This document shows positions 52,578 through 62,071 of a DNA stretch of 64,000 nt, in pieces. The notes below the pieces were generated by a model that had not been told where the DNA came from, did not search any database, and was given only the letters and a program-made list of their open reading frames with translations. Positions within the stretch are counted from its first letter, which is position 1; each line of letters begins with the position of its first letter. The stretch is taken from NCBI GenBank assembly GCA_963730685.1, contig CAVSSP010000004.1:1550001-1614000 (forward strand), read 5' to 3'. The DNA is from Bog-756 sp963730685. Its GTDB lineage: Bacteria; Actinomycetota; Acidimicrobiia; Acidimicrobiales; RAAP-2. The translations under genes were made by a program, and so were the position numbers.

Positions 52578-53049
52578 TGGCTGGTTCTCCTGAACTCTTG
52601 TTTCACAGTGCAGCGGTCTGTTACACCGATGAGCCGCAACGGTCTGGAGCTTACCCACGCCGCTGGAGCTCGGAAACGCCCGGTGAGCAGGCTTTGACAG
52701 AAGTGCCGTTCATGGTCGGTTAGCGGTGGGCAGGCACATCCCCGCTCAATAGCCGCCGCCGAGCCGGCGTTCGGGGGCACCCTCGACAGTGGTTCTACAA
52801 CCCACCGCCAAGAGACACCGGGATCGGTCGCCCCTAACTCAGCCGTTGTACGCGATTGACAAGAGGTATTGAAACGAGTACGAACGAACCGACTTACAAG
52901 CGGTGATGGGGCGAGTCAGCGGACGCTCTCGGCGGCACATTGGTTTTTGCTCCTCGGCGCGTCGATCTTGATGGGTTGTCCTCTCCAGACCCGGGTGTAC
53001 GCAGAGGTACGTGGCGGTCAAACGGCCGTTGCAGAAAGTGAGGAACGGT
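52578..53049. other. Intergenic region, no gene seen
   Basis: This is divergent upstream sequence between the epoxide hydrolase and a small secreted protein. Short open frames here have atypical composition. No clear hairpin, repeat or -35/-10 pair was found by eye. Confidence 0.4.
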
Positions 53050-53542
53050 ATGAAATCGACTACGACATTCCGGCGCGTGGCGCTTGGAGCTTTACTGACG
53101 ATCGGACTGTTGGTGGCGCCTGTCGCCGCTTCAGTGGTGCCGTCAAGCGTTCAGGCCGGGGCATCGAGCGCAACCCACAAAGCAAAGCTCGCAAGTAACC
53201 GTGGTAATGCAATTGAGCCAAAGGCCAACGGGAAGTTTACCTGCAGCTCCTTGTACAATAGTTGGACTCTTTCCATCAAAGGGGTCCAGGTGATCGGGAG
53301 CGATGGCGTTACGCCCTGGGATACAACTGACAATTTCGGTCACTACTTTGTCGAGGTATTCATCGGCGCTGAGAAATTTTTCCGTGACGCTGGCCCAAAA
53401 CTCTTCGACGGGCTTGTTCGATGGATATGGAAGTGGCGTATTCAGTCGGGGCGGCGAGTGTCTGGCGAACTCTGGCGTCCAGGTCGTAGGCGGCCCTAAC
53501 GGCGGATTCACATCGCTCAATCTCTTTGCCACGCTGAGCTGA
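53050..53542 (+). CDS. Small secreted protein, frameshifted
   Basis: ATG 53050 has GAGGAACGG upstream. A signal peptide (VALGALLTIGLLVAPVAA, cleavage near VQAGA) leads to a mature domain of about 120 residues with FTCSSLYNSW. The first frame degenerates after KFFRDAG. From about 53390-53410 (near T5 and A4 runs) another frame gives the fitting Gly/Ser-rich continuation SSTGLFDGYGSGVFSRGGE, CLANSGVQVVGG and a stop at 53542. One base indel would unite them. The product is probably an exported protein of unknown function just upstream of the IS element. Confidence 0.55.
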
Positions 53543-53695
53543 GGGCAGTGGGCGGTTCCCACCCAGACTGAGAGACCGGTCCCCGGTCCACTTGAACCGG
53601 GGACCGGTCGCTCGGCCGCTGCTCGCTTTGGGTTGTTCGCGGATGCGCTTAGGAAGCCCAGGCCCGGTCACAGCGGGTACACGACACCCAACCGG

Positions 53696-54926
53696 TGTGG
53701 CCTCAACCGATCGTTGCAACACCCAACTGATTGGCGAACAGTGAGTTCGTCGATCAGGAGGTGTCGTCATGACCAAGCGGTTCTCGGAAGAGGACAAGGA
53801 GACCATCTGGGACATGCGGGAGGCGGGAGTGCCCGTCAAGCGCATCGCCAAGCATCTGGACAGGCAGAACTCCTCGCTTCGGAAGTTCATCGCCGATCAC
53901 GGAGGTAGGAGGCCGACTCCCCGCGAGCGCTCCGAGCTCCGTCTGTCGCTCGAGGAACGTGAGGAGATCTCGAGAGGTCTCGCCGGTGGGCTCTCTCTCC
54001 GGGCCATCGCCGCAGGCCTGGAGCGGTCCCCGTCGACCATCTGCCGTGACGTGAACGCCAACGGCGGTCCGAAGAGGTATCGGGCACTCCAGGCCGACCG
54101 GGCGGCCCTGAAGCGGGCCCTTCGTCCGAAGCGGGCCAAGCTCTCCCAGTGCCGGCGGTTGCGAGGAGTGGTCGGGCGCAAGCTCGAGGCCCGGTGGTCT
54201 CCTCAGCAGATCTCAGCGTGGTTGGCTGAGACCTACCCCGACAACCCGGAGATGCAGGTGTCTCACGAGACCATCTATCAGTCCCTCTTCGTCCAGAGCC
54301 GTGGTGCGCTGCGAAAAGAGCTGCATACCTGCCTGCGGACCGGGCGAGCCATGCGCAGAGCCAAGGCCTATACGAAGGGTGGCACCGGCCAGGGCCAGAT
54401 CACCAACATGGTGATGATCTCGGAACGACCAGCCGAGGTCGAGGACCGAGCCGTTCCCGGCCACTGGGAGGGCGACCTCATCTTCGGGAGGAAGATGACT
54501 GCCATCGGCACCCTGGTCGAGCGCCACAGCCGCTACGTCATTCTCCTCAAGCTCCCCAATGGACACGGGGCAGAGTCGGTGCGCAAGGCCATGACCAAGC
54601 AGATCCCGACCCTTCCAGCCCAGCTCCGGAAGTCGATCACCTGGGACCAGGGTAAGGAGATGGCCCAGCATGTTCAGTTCACCGTCGACACCGGCGTGCA
54701 GATCTACTTCTGCGATCCGAAGAGCCCGTGGCAACGCGGGAGTAACGAGAACACCAACGGATTGCTCCGTCAGTACTTACCCAAGTCCGCTGATCTCTCC
54801 CAGTGCACCCAGCGGAACTCGATGCCATCGCACGCTCCCTCAACACACGGCCTCGACAGACGCTCGGATGGATGACGCCATCAAAAGCGTTCGCCGACGC
54901 TGTTGCGATGACCGGTTGAGGACACA
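53696..54926 (+). mobile_element. IS30-family insertion sequence
   Basis: The element is 1231 bp, bounded by 26-bp imperfect inverted repeats at 53696-53721 and 54901-54926 (22 of 26 positions match when one is reversed). The inner end GCAACA resembles that of IS30 itself. The bases GG flank both ends (53694-53695 and 54927-54928), consistent with a 2-bp target duplication. It carries one transposase gene. The right repeat overlaps the last codons of that gene. Confidence 0.8.
53769..54919 (+). CDS. IS30-family transposase, one-base frameshift near the end
   Basis: The transposase moves its element through a DDE catalytic triad. The N-terminus holds HTH regions (VKRIAKHLDRQNSSLRKFIA and GLSLRAIAAGLERSPSTICR). 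The D, D and E are seen in HWEGDLIFG, ITWDQGKEM and NENTNGLLRQY. ATG 53769 has AGGAGG. The intact frame ends early at 54875. Near 54812, at CAGCGGAACTC, one missing base shifts the frame; restoring it gives ELDAIARSLNTRPRQTLGW and then MTPSKAFADAV, the normal IS30 end, finishing at TGA 54917-54919. The copy is either inactive or mis-sequenced at that base. Confidence 0.9.
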
Positions 54927-55109
54927 GGCGTTTAGGGCGACCCGCCGTCGACGTTCTTCGCGGATCGGGGACACCTGCTGTCGCGATTGACGTTTCACCT
55001 TCCGAAACAGGCTGGGAGTCGTTGGTAACGATTCGGTGTCGACATCGACCTACTCGCGTGCGCCCCCAACTCTGGGGTGCCTTGCGCTCTACGTCCGTCG
55101 CATATACCG

Positions 55110-55131
55110 TTCCACTAAGGGATTAGTGGAA
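55110..55131. promoter_or_regulatory. Perfect palindromic operator of the GntR-ABC operon
   Basis: TTCCACTAA (55110-55118), a 4-bp spacer and TTAGTGGAA (55123-55131) form perfect 9-bp arms. The site lies just after a TATACC box (55103-55108) and before the GAGGAG Shine-Dalgarno and GTG 55141, where a bound repressor would block transcription. This is the usual YtrA-type location. Confidence 0.7.
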
Positions 55132-55140
55132 TGAGGAGTC

Positions 55141-55533
55141 GTGATCGAATTCCAGCTAGACAGCACGTCGGGTGTCGCCACCTATTTGCAATTGGTTCAC
55201 CAGGTCCATCAAGCGCTGCAACTGGGACTTCTGGAGCCTGGTGATCAACTCCCGACGGCTCAGCAGGTTGTCGGAAAGCTTGCGATTAACCCGAACACCG
55301 TGCTCAAGGCTTACCGAGACCTGGAACGTGAAGGCCTCGCACGGGCTCGACCTGGCCAAGGGACCTTCATCGTAGGGACACTCCCCCGTACCGATCCCGC
55401 CACCCAGGCGCGATTCCTCCAGTCGATGGCCAAGTGGCTGCGCTCGGCACGAGCCGCCGGACTCGGTACCGACGATATCGAGGCGATCTATCGCACGGCG
55501 GTTCGGAACTGTTTCGCCGAAGGTGTGGCATGA
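55141..55533 (+). CDS. GntR-family regulator (YtrA type)
   Basis: This 130-residue repressor has a winged HTH (YLQLVHQVHQALQLGLLEPG, LPTAQQVVGKLAINPNTVLK, AYRDLEREGLARARPGQGTF) and a short C-terminal dimer helix region (FLQSMAKWLRSARAAG). YtrA proteins repress the ABC transporter operon they begin, and the operon structure here is exactly that. GTG 55141 follows GAGGAG. Its TGA overlaps the ATG of the ABC ATPase gene. The inducing ligand is unknown, often a cell-envelope-active compound in relatives. Confidence 0.9.
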   Translation: MIEFQLDSTSGVATYLQLVHQVHQALQLGLLEPGDQLPTAQQVVGKLAINPNTVLKAYRDLEREGLARARPGQGTFIVGTLPRTDPATQARFLQSMAKWLRSARAAGLGTDDIEAIYRTAVRNCFAEGVA

Positions 55534-56426
55534 CTGCCGTGTTGGAGACAACCAGGCTCGGCAAGCAGTACGGGAAGCGCTGGGCGCTTCACGATTGCTC
55601 GCTCACCATCCCTGAAGGGAGGGTCGTCGGTTTGGTCGGACCAAACGGAGCAGGGAAAACTACCCTGTTGCAGCTTGCCGCGGGACTGCTCACTCCAACG
55701 GCAGGGACCATCGAGGTCCTTGGTGGGCGTCCCGGCGACGGTCCTGACCAGCTCGGGCGGGTCGGCTTCGTGGCGCAGGACACGCCCACCTACTCTCGGT
55801 TGTCGGTCAGGCAGCATCTCCGCATGGGCGGCCTGCTCAATCCGCACTGGGATGACGAGCTGGCCGCTCGCCGCATTGAGGTCCTCGATATCGACCCCCG
55901 GCAGCGGGCTGGTTCACTGTCCGGCGGCCAACGGGCCCAGCTCGCCCTCACGTTGGCCATCGCCAAGCGGCCCGAGGTGCTTCTACTTGATGAGCCTGTG
56001 GCCAGCCTGGATCCGTTGGCCCGTCGCGAATTCCTTCAAGTGCTGATGGAGGTCGTGGCCGAGCATGGGGTCAGCGTCGTGCTCTCCTCGCACCTGGTCG
56101 CCGACCTCGAGCGGGTCTGCGACTACCTCGTTGTCCTCGTTGCGTCCCACGTCCAGGTAGCCGACGACGTTGCCGAACTGCTGGCCACCCACCACCGCAT
56201 CTCCGGTCCTCGTCGAGATTCGAGAGGTCTTCCGGCCGATCAGCACGTGATCGAGGAAAGCCACACCGACAAACAGACCACGCTCCTTGTCCAGACAGAC
56301 CAGCCCATCCTGGACCCGGCGTGGATGACCAGGCCCGTGACATTGGAGGACCTCGTGCTCGCCTACATGGGACAAGCTCGCGACGAGGAGCGTTCCCGAA
56401 AGTCTGGACTGGGGGTCCTCCGATGA
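55530..56426 (+). CDS. ABC transporter ATP-binding protein
   Basis: This 298-residue ATPase has Walker A GPNGAGKTT (near 40), Q-loop VGFVAQDTP (near 85), signature SLSGGQRAQ (near 132), Walker B VLLLDEPVASLD (near 152) and the switch histidine in SSHL (near 187). It energises the permease encoded next. The C-terminal third is typical of exporter-type ATPases of YtrB class. ATG 55530 overlaps the regulator stop, and its own stop overlaps the permease start, each as ATGA. Confidence 0.9.
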   Translation: MTAVLETTRLGKQYGKRWALHDCSLTIPEGRVVGLVGPNGAGKTTLLQLAAGLLTPTAGTIEVLGGRPGDGPDQLGRVGFVAQDTPTYSRLSVRQHLRMGGLLNPHWDDELAARRIEVLDIDPRQRAGSLSGGQRAQLALTLAIAKRPEVLLLDEPVASLDPLARREFLQVLMEVVAEHGVSVVLSSHLVADLERVCDYLVVLVASHVQVADDVAELLATHHRISGPRRDSRGLPADQHVIEESHTDKQTTLLVQTDQPILDPAWMTRPVTLEDLVLAYMGQARDEERSRKSGLGVLR

Positions 56427-57481
56427 TCCGATTTGCGTGGCTTCAGTTTCGCAACCAGGCTGCCGTGATCTTCGGCGGACTCGCCGTGGTGGCGATCATC
56501 CTGGCCATCACCGGCCCACACCTGGTGCACCTCTATGACACGACCGTCGCCACCTGTGCGACGCACGACGATTGTTCTACGGCGACGGGGGAATTCCTGA
56601 AGAGTGATCACACGCTGCAGATCCTGTTCGATGCCCTCGTCGTCGTAGTGCCCGGCATCATCGGAGTCTTCTGGGGTGCACCACTCATCGCACGGGAGCT
56701 CGAGTCGGGCACGTTTCGGTTGGCGTGGACCCAGAGCGTCACCCGCACCCGCTGGGTTGCCCTGAAGCTCGGGGTCGCCGGGTTAGCCAGCATCGCCGCG
56801 GCCGGCCTACTCAGTCTCATGGTGACGTGGTGGTCAAGCCCGATCGACCGGGCGAACGCAAGCATGTACACCCCGTTCGACCAACGCAACCTCGTCCCAC
56901 TCGGCTATGCCGCCTTCGCATTCGTGCTCGGCGTCCTTTGTGGCGTGCTCATCCGCCGGACCATCCCCGCCATGGCCACCACGCTGGTCGCATTCGTGGT
57001 AAGCCGACTGCTCTTCAATCACTTCGTGTTGCCAAAGCTCATCGCTCCGACTCAGCGATCCTTTGCGCTCAATGGGGTAACTGTCCAGGGCTTTGGTCAA
57101 ATGAACGGCGGACCCTTCACACTCTTCCCCGCCAACCCGAATATCCCGAATGCGTGGTTCTACTCCACTCAGTTCGTAGACAGAGCTGGCCACCCACTCA
57201 GCACCCAGGCGCTGACCAGCGCATGCCCCCTTCTTCAAAGTGGCCCGGGGCCGAGCGCCCCCGCAGGCGGAGGAGTTGAGAGTGTGGTCCCAGCACCTGG
57301 AGCCGGCAGCGCTCTCCATGACTGCATCACGAAACTCGGGGCTACGTACCACGAAGTTGTGGCCTTCCAACCAGCCAACCGGTATTGGTCGTTCCAATGG
57401 CTCGAACTGACGCTTTACCTCGGAGCGGCAGTGGTCTTGGCCGGCACCTGTATCTGGTGGGTCCGCCATCGACTCTCCTGA
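56423..57481 (+). CDS. ABC transporter permease
   Basis: This 352-residue permease has about six membrane helices (near 13-32, 75-95, 120-142, 165-190, 195-212 and 325-345). A polar extracytoplasmic region at about 215-320 is rich in Pro, Gly and Ser. IGVFWGAPLIARELESGTFR near 80-100 is the coupling-helix type sequence seen in ABC2 exporters. It pairs with the upstream ATPase, probably as a homodimeric exporter or lipid/peptide sensor under GntR control. It ends the operon. Confidence 0.85.
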   Translation: MIRFAWLQFRNQAAVIFGGLAVVAIILAITGPHLVHLYDTTVATCATHDDCSTATGEFLKSDHTLQILFDALVVVVPGIIGVFWGAPLIARELESGTFRLAWTQSVTRTRWVALKLGVAGLASIAAAGLLSLMVTWWSSPIDRANASMYTPFDQRNLVPLGYAAFAFVLGVLCGVLIRRTIPAMATTLVAFVVSRLLFNHFVLPKLIAPTQRSFALNGVTVQGFGQMNGGPFTLFPANPNIPNAWFYSTQFVDRAGHPLSTQALTSACPLLQSGPGPSAPAGGGVESVVPAPGAGSALHDCITKLGATYHEVVAFQPANRYWSFQWLELTLYLGAAVVLAGTCIWWVRHRLS

Positions 57482-57768
57482 GTCCTACATGAGGTTCGGC
57501 TTGCAGGCCGGCACTCAGGGCTCATGAAGTGCCCCAAATACTCGACGTCCGGGTGACCTCGGGGTCGCCTCGAAGTGCCGGTAGAGGATACCCAGATGCG
57601 CGAGTGGGCGGCTTACGTCGCCGCTCCAACTTCAGGGCGAAGGGCTGATGCCGCAATCGAAGGTTTGGGCAAGGAGGCTCTCCAGCCACGGTCCAGTTCT
57701 GACTTCCGTCTAACGGGACTGGAGTTGACCGAGCGTCGGCATTTGCGACGGGCTACCTGGCCAAGCAG

Positions 57769-57855
57769 TGGTGTCGGAGGGGGGACTTGAACCCCCACGC
57801 CCTTGCGGGCACTAGCCCCTCAAGCTAGCGCGTCTGCCTATTCCGCCACTCCGAC
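57769..57855 (-). tRNA. tRNA-Leu (anticodon GAG)
   Basis: On the minus strand a class II tRNA of 87 nt folds with acceptor GTCGGAG/CTCCGAC. Its anticodon stem CTAGC/GCTAG holds the loop TTGAGGG, giving anticodon GAG; a long variable arm (TGCCCGCAAGGGCG) and a T-arm GGGGGTTCAAGTCCCCC follow. The 3' CCA is encoded (57771 to 57769). It decodes CUC and CUU leucine codons. The 287 bases between it and the ABC operon contain no supported gene. Confidence 0.95.
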
Positions 57856-57949
57856 GAAGTGGCACCGATATCGCGATCGGGGCGACTGGCATGGTAGCGC
57901 GACCTGGGAGGAGCCCACGACAGCGGGAACCGGAGCGGAGGACCGACCC

Positions 57950-59751
57950 CTACCCCGCCGGATGCTGCCCCGGGGTGGACGGGCCCGGCTTCATGACGTT
58001 CCAGAGGGGCACGTTCCACAGGACCCCGTCCTCGGTCGGGTTGTACTCCATGCCGGCGACCTGGACCCCGTTGGCCAGTAGCCCGGGCTCCCCGAAGAGG
58101 GGAAGCGCCACCATCTGGTCCCAGAGCTGGTCGTCGATCTCGTTGTAGATGACGCCCCCGGCTACCGGGTCGAGTTCCTGGGCTGCCTGGGCGAACAACT
58201 GGTCGACCTGGGGGTCGTCGAACTGGCTCCAGTCCTGCTGGTCGATGACCCCGGTACCGCCGGAGGCATCGGAGTACCAGCCCGCCGTCGTCGGTCGGAA
58301 AGGGGCCGGACTGGCGGGTCACGAGGGCCACGTCGTAGGAGTTGGCGGCCACGCCGGCGGCCAGCCCGGCCAGGCCGTCCACTGCCGTGCTGACGACGGT
58401 GATCCCGGCGACGTGGAGCTGAGCCACGATCTGGGTCGCCACCCCGTTGATCCACGGATCGCCTTCTTGCACCATCATGCGGAGCGTGAGCGGTTTGCCA
58501 TCGGTACCCACGTAGTCCCCCCCGTCGTTCTTGTGGTAGCCGACGCTTCGGAGGAGACGATCCGTCGAGGCCAGATCCGGTGCGGCGTACTCGCCGGCCG
58601 CCGATGACTGGGTGTAGGACGGCTGGGACGGGGCGACCAGGTGATCCTGGCTGACGACCAGGTCGGGGTCCATGGCACCGAAGGTGTGGGCCAGCAGGGA
58701 TGTCCGGTCGAGCGCCAGGGCGACGGCCTGGCGCACTGCCCGATGGTCCGTCGGCGCCGTCATGACGTTGAACTCGAGGTCGAGGAAGGCGAGCGACGGC
58801 TTGATCATGCTCTGGGTGTTCGGGAGGGAGGACACCGCATCGAGCCCGAGCATGTCGAAGGCGGTCGGCTGCGCCACCGTCACGTTGTCCGAGCCGAGGG
58901 CGGCGGACCACGTCGCCTGGTCGGACGCGGCGTTCACCGTCACGCGGTCGAGCACCGCCGGAGTCCCCCACCACCGGGTGTTCCGTGTCAGCACCGCCTG
59001 ACTGCCGGACACCGAGTGCAGGATGAAGGGTCCGGCCGACAGGTCGACGGCCGGATCGAAGGCGTCGAAGCCGTGGTTCCAGCCCGACACGCCGGGCGAT
59101 GTGGGCCGGGACCATGTGGTCGAACAGGTCGCGCCAATCGGTGTAGGGAGTGGTGAACCGCACGGTCACCGTCTCGCCGTCGTGGCTGGGCGTGACCGAC
59201 GACACGTCGTCGTAGCCGAGGGTCGAGGCGACCTGGTCCGGGCTCCCGTCGATGTCCAGCCCGTTGCCGCGCTGGGACTGCCACGCGTACATGAAGTCGT
59301 CGGCCGTCACCGGCACGCCATCGGACCACTTGGCCTTGGGGTTGATGACGTACTGGATGGTCAACGGCGAGGGCGAGGTGGCCTCGACGCTGGTGAGCAG
59401 GTCGGCATTGACCTGGGGAACGAATTTCGAGTTGACGGTATAGGCACTGGGCAGCACTGAGGAGAGCAGGGTCGGGGTGCTGGACATGGCGCCGGCCGGT
59501 GTGTTCGGGTTGAAGCCCGACCACGGACGGTCGAGCTCCACGGTCACCCCTCCCCCGGTGGCGGCGACGAGCTGCGATGTCGACTGCTGGTCGACCTGGC
59601 TGATCCGGTGCGATCCCAGGTGGTCGATCACCGCCACCGCCCCGATGATCACGATGATCACCAACGGCAGGGTCCACCGGGCACGGTGCTGCTCCCAGAG
59701 CGACGCCAGGCGGGGCCGGCGCGAGGCGGGCCCGGCGCCGGGGTCCGTCAC
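57950..59751 (-). CDS. ABC-type peptide solute-binding protein (family 5), frameshifted twice
   Basis: The gene encodes a membrane-anchored substrate-binding protein of about 600 residues related to OppA/DppA. A short cytoplasmic N-terminus and one helix (about 28-46) precede the binding domain: AYTVNSKFVPQVNADLLTS, KAKWSDGVPVTADDFMYAW, RQAVALALDRTSLLAHTFG and LWDQMVALPLFGEPGLLA. The frame changes near 59090-59100 (HIARR to VSGWNHGFDAF) and near 58285 (FPTDDGG to AGWYSDASGG); both are single-base events. The GTG at 59751 overlaps the secG stop as GTGA. No permease or ATPase for it is in the window. Confidence 0.85.
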
Positions 59752-59978
59752 TGCAGGCGAAGGATGAGGATGAGGTTGGTGAAGGCGAAGATCACCGCGA
59801 CGGTCACGGTGATCCGGTCAAGGTTCTTCTCCACCACGGTCGAACCGGCGGCGGCCGAGCCCACCGAGCCGCCGAACATGTCCGACAGTCCCCCACCCTT
59901 GCCACTGTGCATCAGAATGAGGAAGATCAAGGCCAGGCTGGCAAGGATCTGCAGTACCACGATGATTGCGGTCAGCAC
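59748..59978 (-). CDS. secG: Protein-export membrane protein SecG
   Basis: This 76-residue Sec translocon subunit has two helices (about 3-22 and 55-73) flanking the hallmark loop MHSGKGGGLSDMFGGSVG. SecG stimulates SecYE during export. GTG 59978 follows AAGGAG at seven bases. It lies 46 bp downstream of tpiA, the common actinobacterial order, and its stop overlaps the solute-binding protein start, so those two are coupled. Confidence 0.9.
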   Translation of the reverse strand: MLTAIIVVLQILASLALIFLILMHSGKGGGLSDMFGGSVGSAAAGSTVVEKNLDRITVTVAVIFAFTNLILILRLQ

Positions 59979-60024
59979 GCGGGGCTCCTTTGGTGGCTGA
60001 GGACCGGAGGGAACGCTACCAAAC

Positions 60025-60819
60025 TCAGCGAGTGGCCCGGGTCGCGGCCCTGATGATCCCCACGAAGCTGGCGGCGTCCAGGCTGGCTCCCCCGACCAGG
60101 GCACCGTCCACGTCGGGACATTCGACCAGCGGACCGGCATTCTCCTCGTTCACCGACCCCCCGTACTGGATGCGGACCTGCTCGCCGGCCTCGGTGCCGG
60201 CCATCCGGCCCACCACCTCCCGGATCCACCGACAGGCATCCTGGGCGTCCTCCGGGGTGGCCGCCTCGCCGGTCCCGATGGCCCACAGGGGCTCGTAGGC
60301 GAACACCAGCCCGCCGACGACCTCGGCGGCGAGTGAGGACACCGCCGACTCGACCTGCGCGGCCAACCGGTCCTTGGTGACACCGATCTCCCGTTCGTCG
60401 AGCGTCTCCCCGACGCAGCACACCGGGGTCATCCCGTTGCGCAGGACCGCCTTGACCTTGGCCGCCACCACCTCGTCGGACTCTCCGAACAGGCGCCGTC
60501 GCTCCGAATGACCGACGATCACGTACTCGACGTGGAGCTTGGCCAGCATCAGCGGGCTCACCTCGCCGGTGAAGGCTCCGGCATCGTCGACGGCGCAGTT
60601 CTGGGCCCCGAGGGCGATGGGGATCCCGTCCGGCTCGATGACGGACTGCACCGTGCGGATGTCGGTGAAGGGCGGGTGGACCGACACGTCGAGCGGGCCC
60701 ACATCGGCGGGGCGCAGCCGGAGCCCGAGATCGCGGACGGCATGCAGCGCCTCGTGGTGGTCGAAGTTCATCTTCCAATTGCCGCTGATCAGCGGCCTGC
60801 GTACCGGCGCTCTGCTCAC
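60025..60819 (-). CDS. tpiA: Triosephosphate isomerase
   Basis: This 264-residue TIM barrel interconverts dihydroxyacetone phosphate and glyceraldehyde 3-phosphate. The active site is intact: NWKMN near 14, VIVGHSERR near 108, YEPLWAIGTG near 180, and the phosphate-binding IQYGGSV and GALVGGASL near the end. GTG 60819 overlaps the pgk stop as GTGA, so it is translationally coupled. The longer open frame upstream is antisense or out-of-frame pgk sequence. Confidence 0.95.
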   Translation of the reverse strand: MSRAPVRRPLISGNWKMNFDHHEALHAVRDLGLRLRPADVGPLDVSVHPPFTDIRTVQSVIEPDGIPIALGAQNCAVDDAGAFTGEVSPLMLAKLHVEYVIVGHSERRRLFGESDEVVAAKVKAVLRNGMTPVCCVGETLDEREIGVTKDRLAAQVESAVSSLAAEVVGGLVFAYEPLWAIGTGEAATPEDAQDACRWIREVVGRMAGTEAGEQVRIQYGGSVNEENAGPLVECPDVDGALVGGASLDAASFVGIIRAATRATR

Positions 60820-62027
60820 CGTTGGGCGATATCCGGCCGCTCGCCGCTCGTGGTCGACGGTGCGTTGCTGGCTCCCCGCAGTGCGGCCAGGCCGGGCAGG
60901 TCCCCGTACTCGAGCAGCTCCAGGGAGGCTCCGCCCCCGGTGGAGATGAAGCTGATCTCGTCTTCGAGGCCGAGCTCGTCCACCGCTGCGGCACTGTCCC
61001 CTCCACCCACCACCGTGTATCCGGGGCAGGCGGCCACGGCGCGGGCGACCTTGGTGGTCCCGTTGCAGAACCGGGTGTCCTCGAAGACGCCCATGGGGCC
61101 GTTCCACAGCAGGGTGCCCGCCGACAGGATCTGCCGCGAGTACGCCTCGACGGTGGCCGGGCCGATGTCGAGGCCGCACCACCCGGCCGGGATGTCGCTC
61201 CCGACGGTCCGGACCTCGCCCTCGGAGCAGTCACAGCCGAACGAGGCGCCGGGTTCGAGGGCGACGATGTCGGACGGCAGCAAGATGGGTTTGCCGGAGG
61301 CCAGCAGCTCGGCGCACTCGGGGATGCGATCCTCGTCGACCATCGAGCCGCCGACGTCGTGGCCGGCCGCGGCCAGGAAGGTGAAGGCCATCCCCCCGCC
61401 GACCACCAGGACGTCCACCCGTCGCAGGAGCGACTTCATGACGCCGAGCTTGTCCGCCACCTTGGCCCCTCCCACCACGGCCACGAACGGTCGGTCCGGC
61501 GACCCGAGCAGGACGCCGAGCGCTTCGATCTCCCGTTGCAACAGCAGCCCGGCGGCGCTGGGGAGACGGCTGGGCGGCCCCACCACGGAGGCGTGGTTGC
61601 GATGGGAGACCCCGAAGGCATCGTTGACGTAGGCGTCGTGGCCGTTGACCAGCTTGTCGACGAAGGCAGGGTCGTTTTGCTCTTCGCCCGGGTCGAACCG
61701 CAGGTTCTCGCTCAGCTGCACCCACGGGGCCAGTCGGGACAACTCCTCGCGTACCGGGGCCAGGTCGTAGCGGGGGTCGGGGCCCCCCTTCGGCCGTCCG
61801 AGGTGGGTGCAGGCGGTCACCCGTGCTCCCCGCTCGGCCAGGTACTCGAGGGTCGGCAGCGCGGCGCGGATCCGGAAGTCGTCCGTCACCACGGCCGGTG
61901 CGTCGGCGCAGGGGCGGAGCGGTACGTTGAAATCGACCCGCACGAGCACACTGGCGCCGTCCAGGTCCGGGAGGTCGCCGAGCAGTGGCAGCCCCCTCAG
62001 TAGCGGATTGTCCGACGCACCCCTCAT
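60816..62027 (-). CDS. pgk: Phosphoglycerate kinase
   Basis: The 403-residue enzyme makes ATP from 1,3-bisphosphoglycerate. Landmarks are VLVRVDFNVPL near the start, HLGRPKGG, NDAFGVSHRNHASVVG, GGAKVADKLGV, LWNGPMGVFED and the nucleotide-binding VVGGGDSAAAV. ATG 62027 with GGGGAGCC upstream gives the expected length; the frame continues upstream to 62642 only as an artefact over gap. It lies 44 bp downstream of gap and overlaps tpiA. Confidence 0.95.
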   Translation of the reverse strand: MRGASDNPLLRGLPLLGDLPDLDGASVLVRVDFNVPLRPCADAPAVVTDDFRIRAALPTLEYLAERGARVTACTHLGRPKGGPDPRYDLAPVREELSRLAPWVQLSENLRFDPGEEQNDPAFVDKLVNGHDAYVNDAFGVSHRNHASVVGPPSRLPSAAGLLLQREIEALGVLLGSPDRPFVAVVGGAKVADKLGVMKSLLRRVDVLVVGGGMAFTFLAAAGHDVGGSMVDEDRIPECAELLASGKPILLPSDIVALEPGASFGCDCSEGEVRTVGSDIPAGWCGLDIGPATVEAYSRQILSAGTLLWNGPMGVFEDTRFCNGTTKVARAVAACPGYTVVGGGDSAAAVDELGLEDEISFISTGGGASLELLEYGDLPGLAALRGASNAPSTTSGERPDIAQR

Positions 62028-62071
62028 CCCCTGGCTCCCCTCGTGTGGCCGCTCATCGGTGTTGTCTCGCC

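Noticed and set aside
57575..57790. Short plus-strand gene before the tRNA
   Set aside because: Composition is not gene-like and it runs into the tRNA on the other strand.
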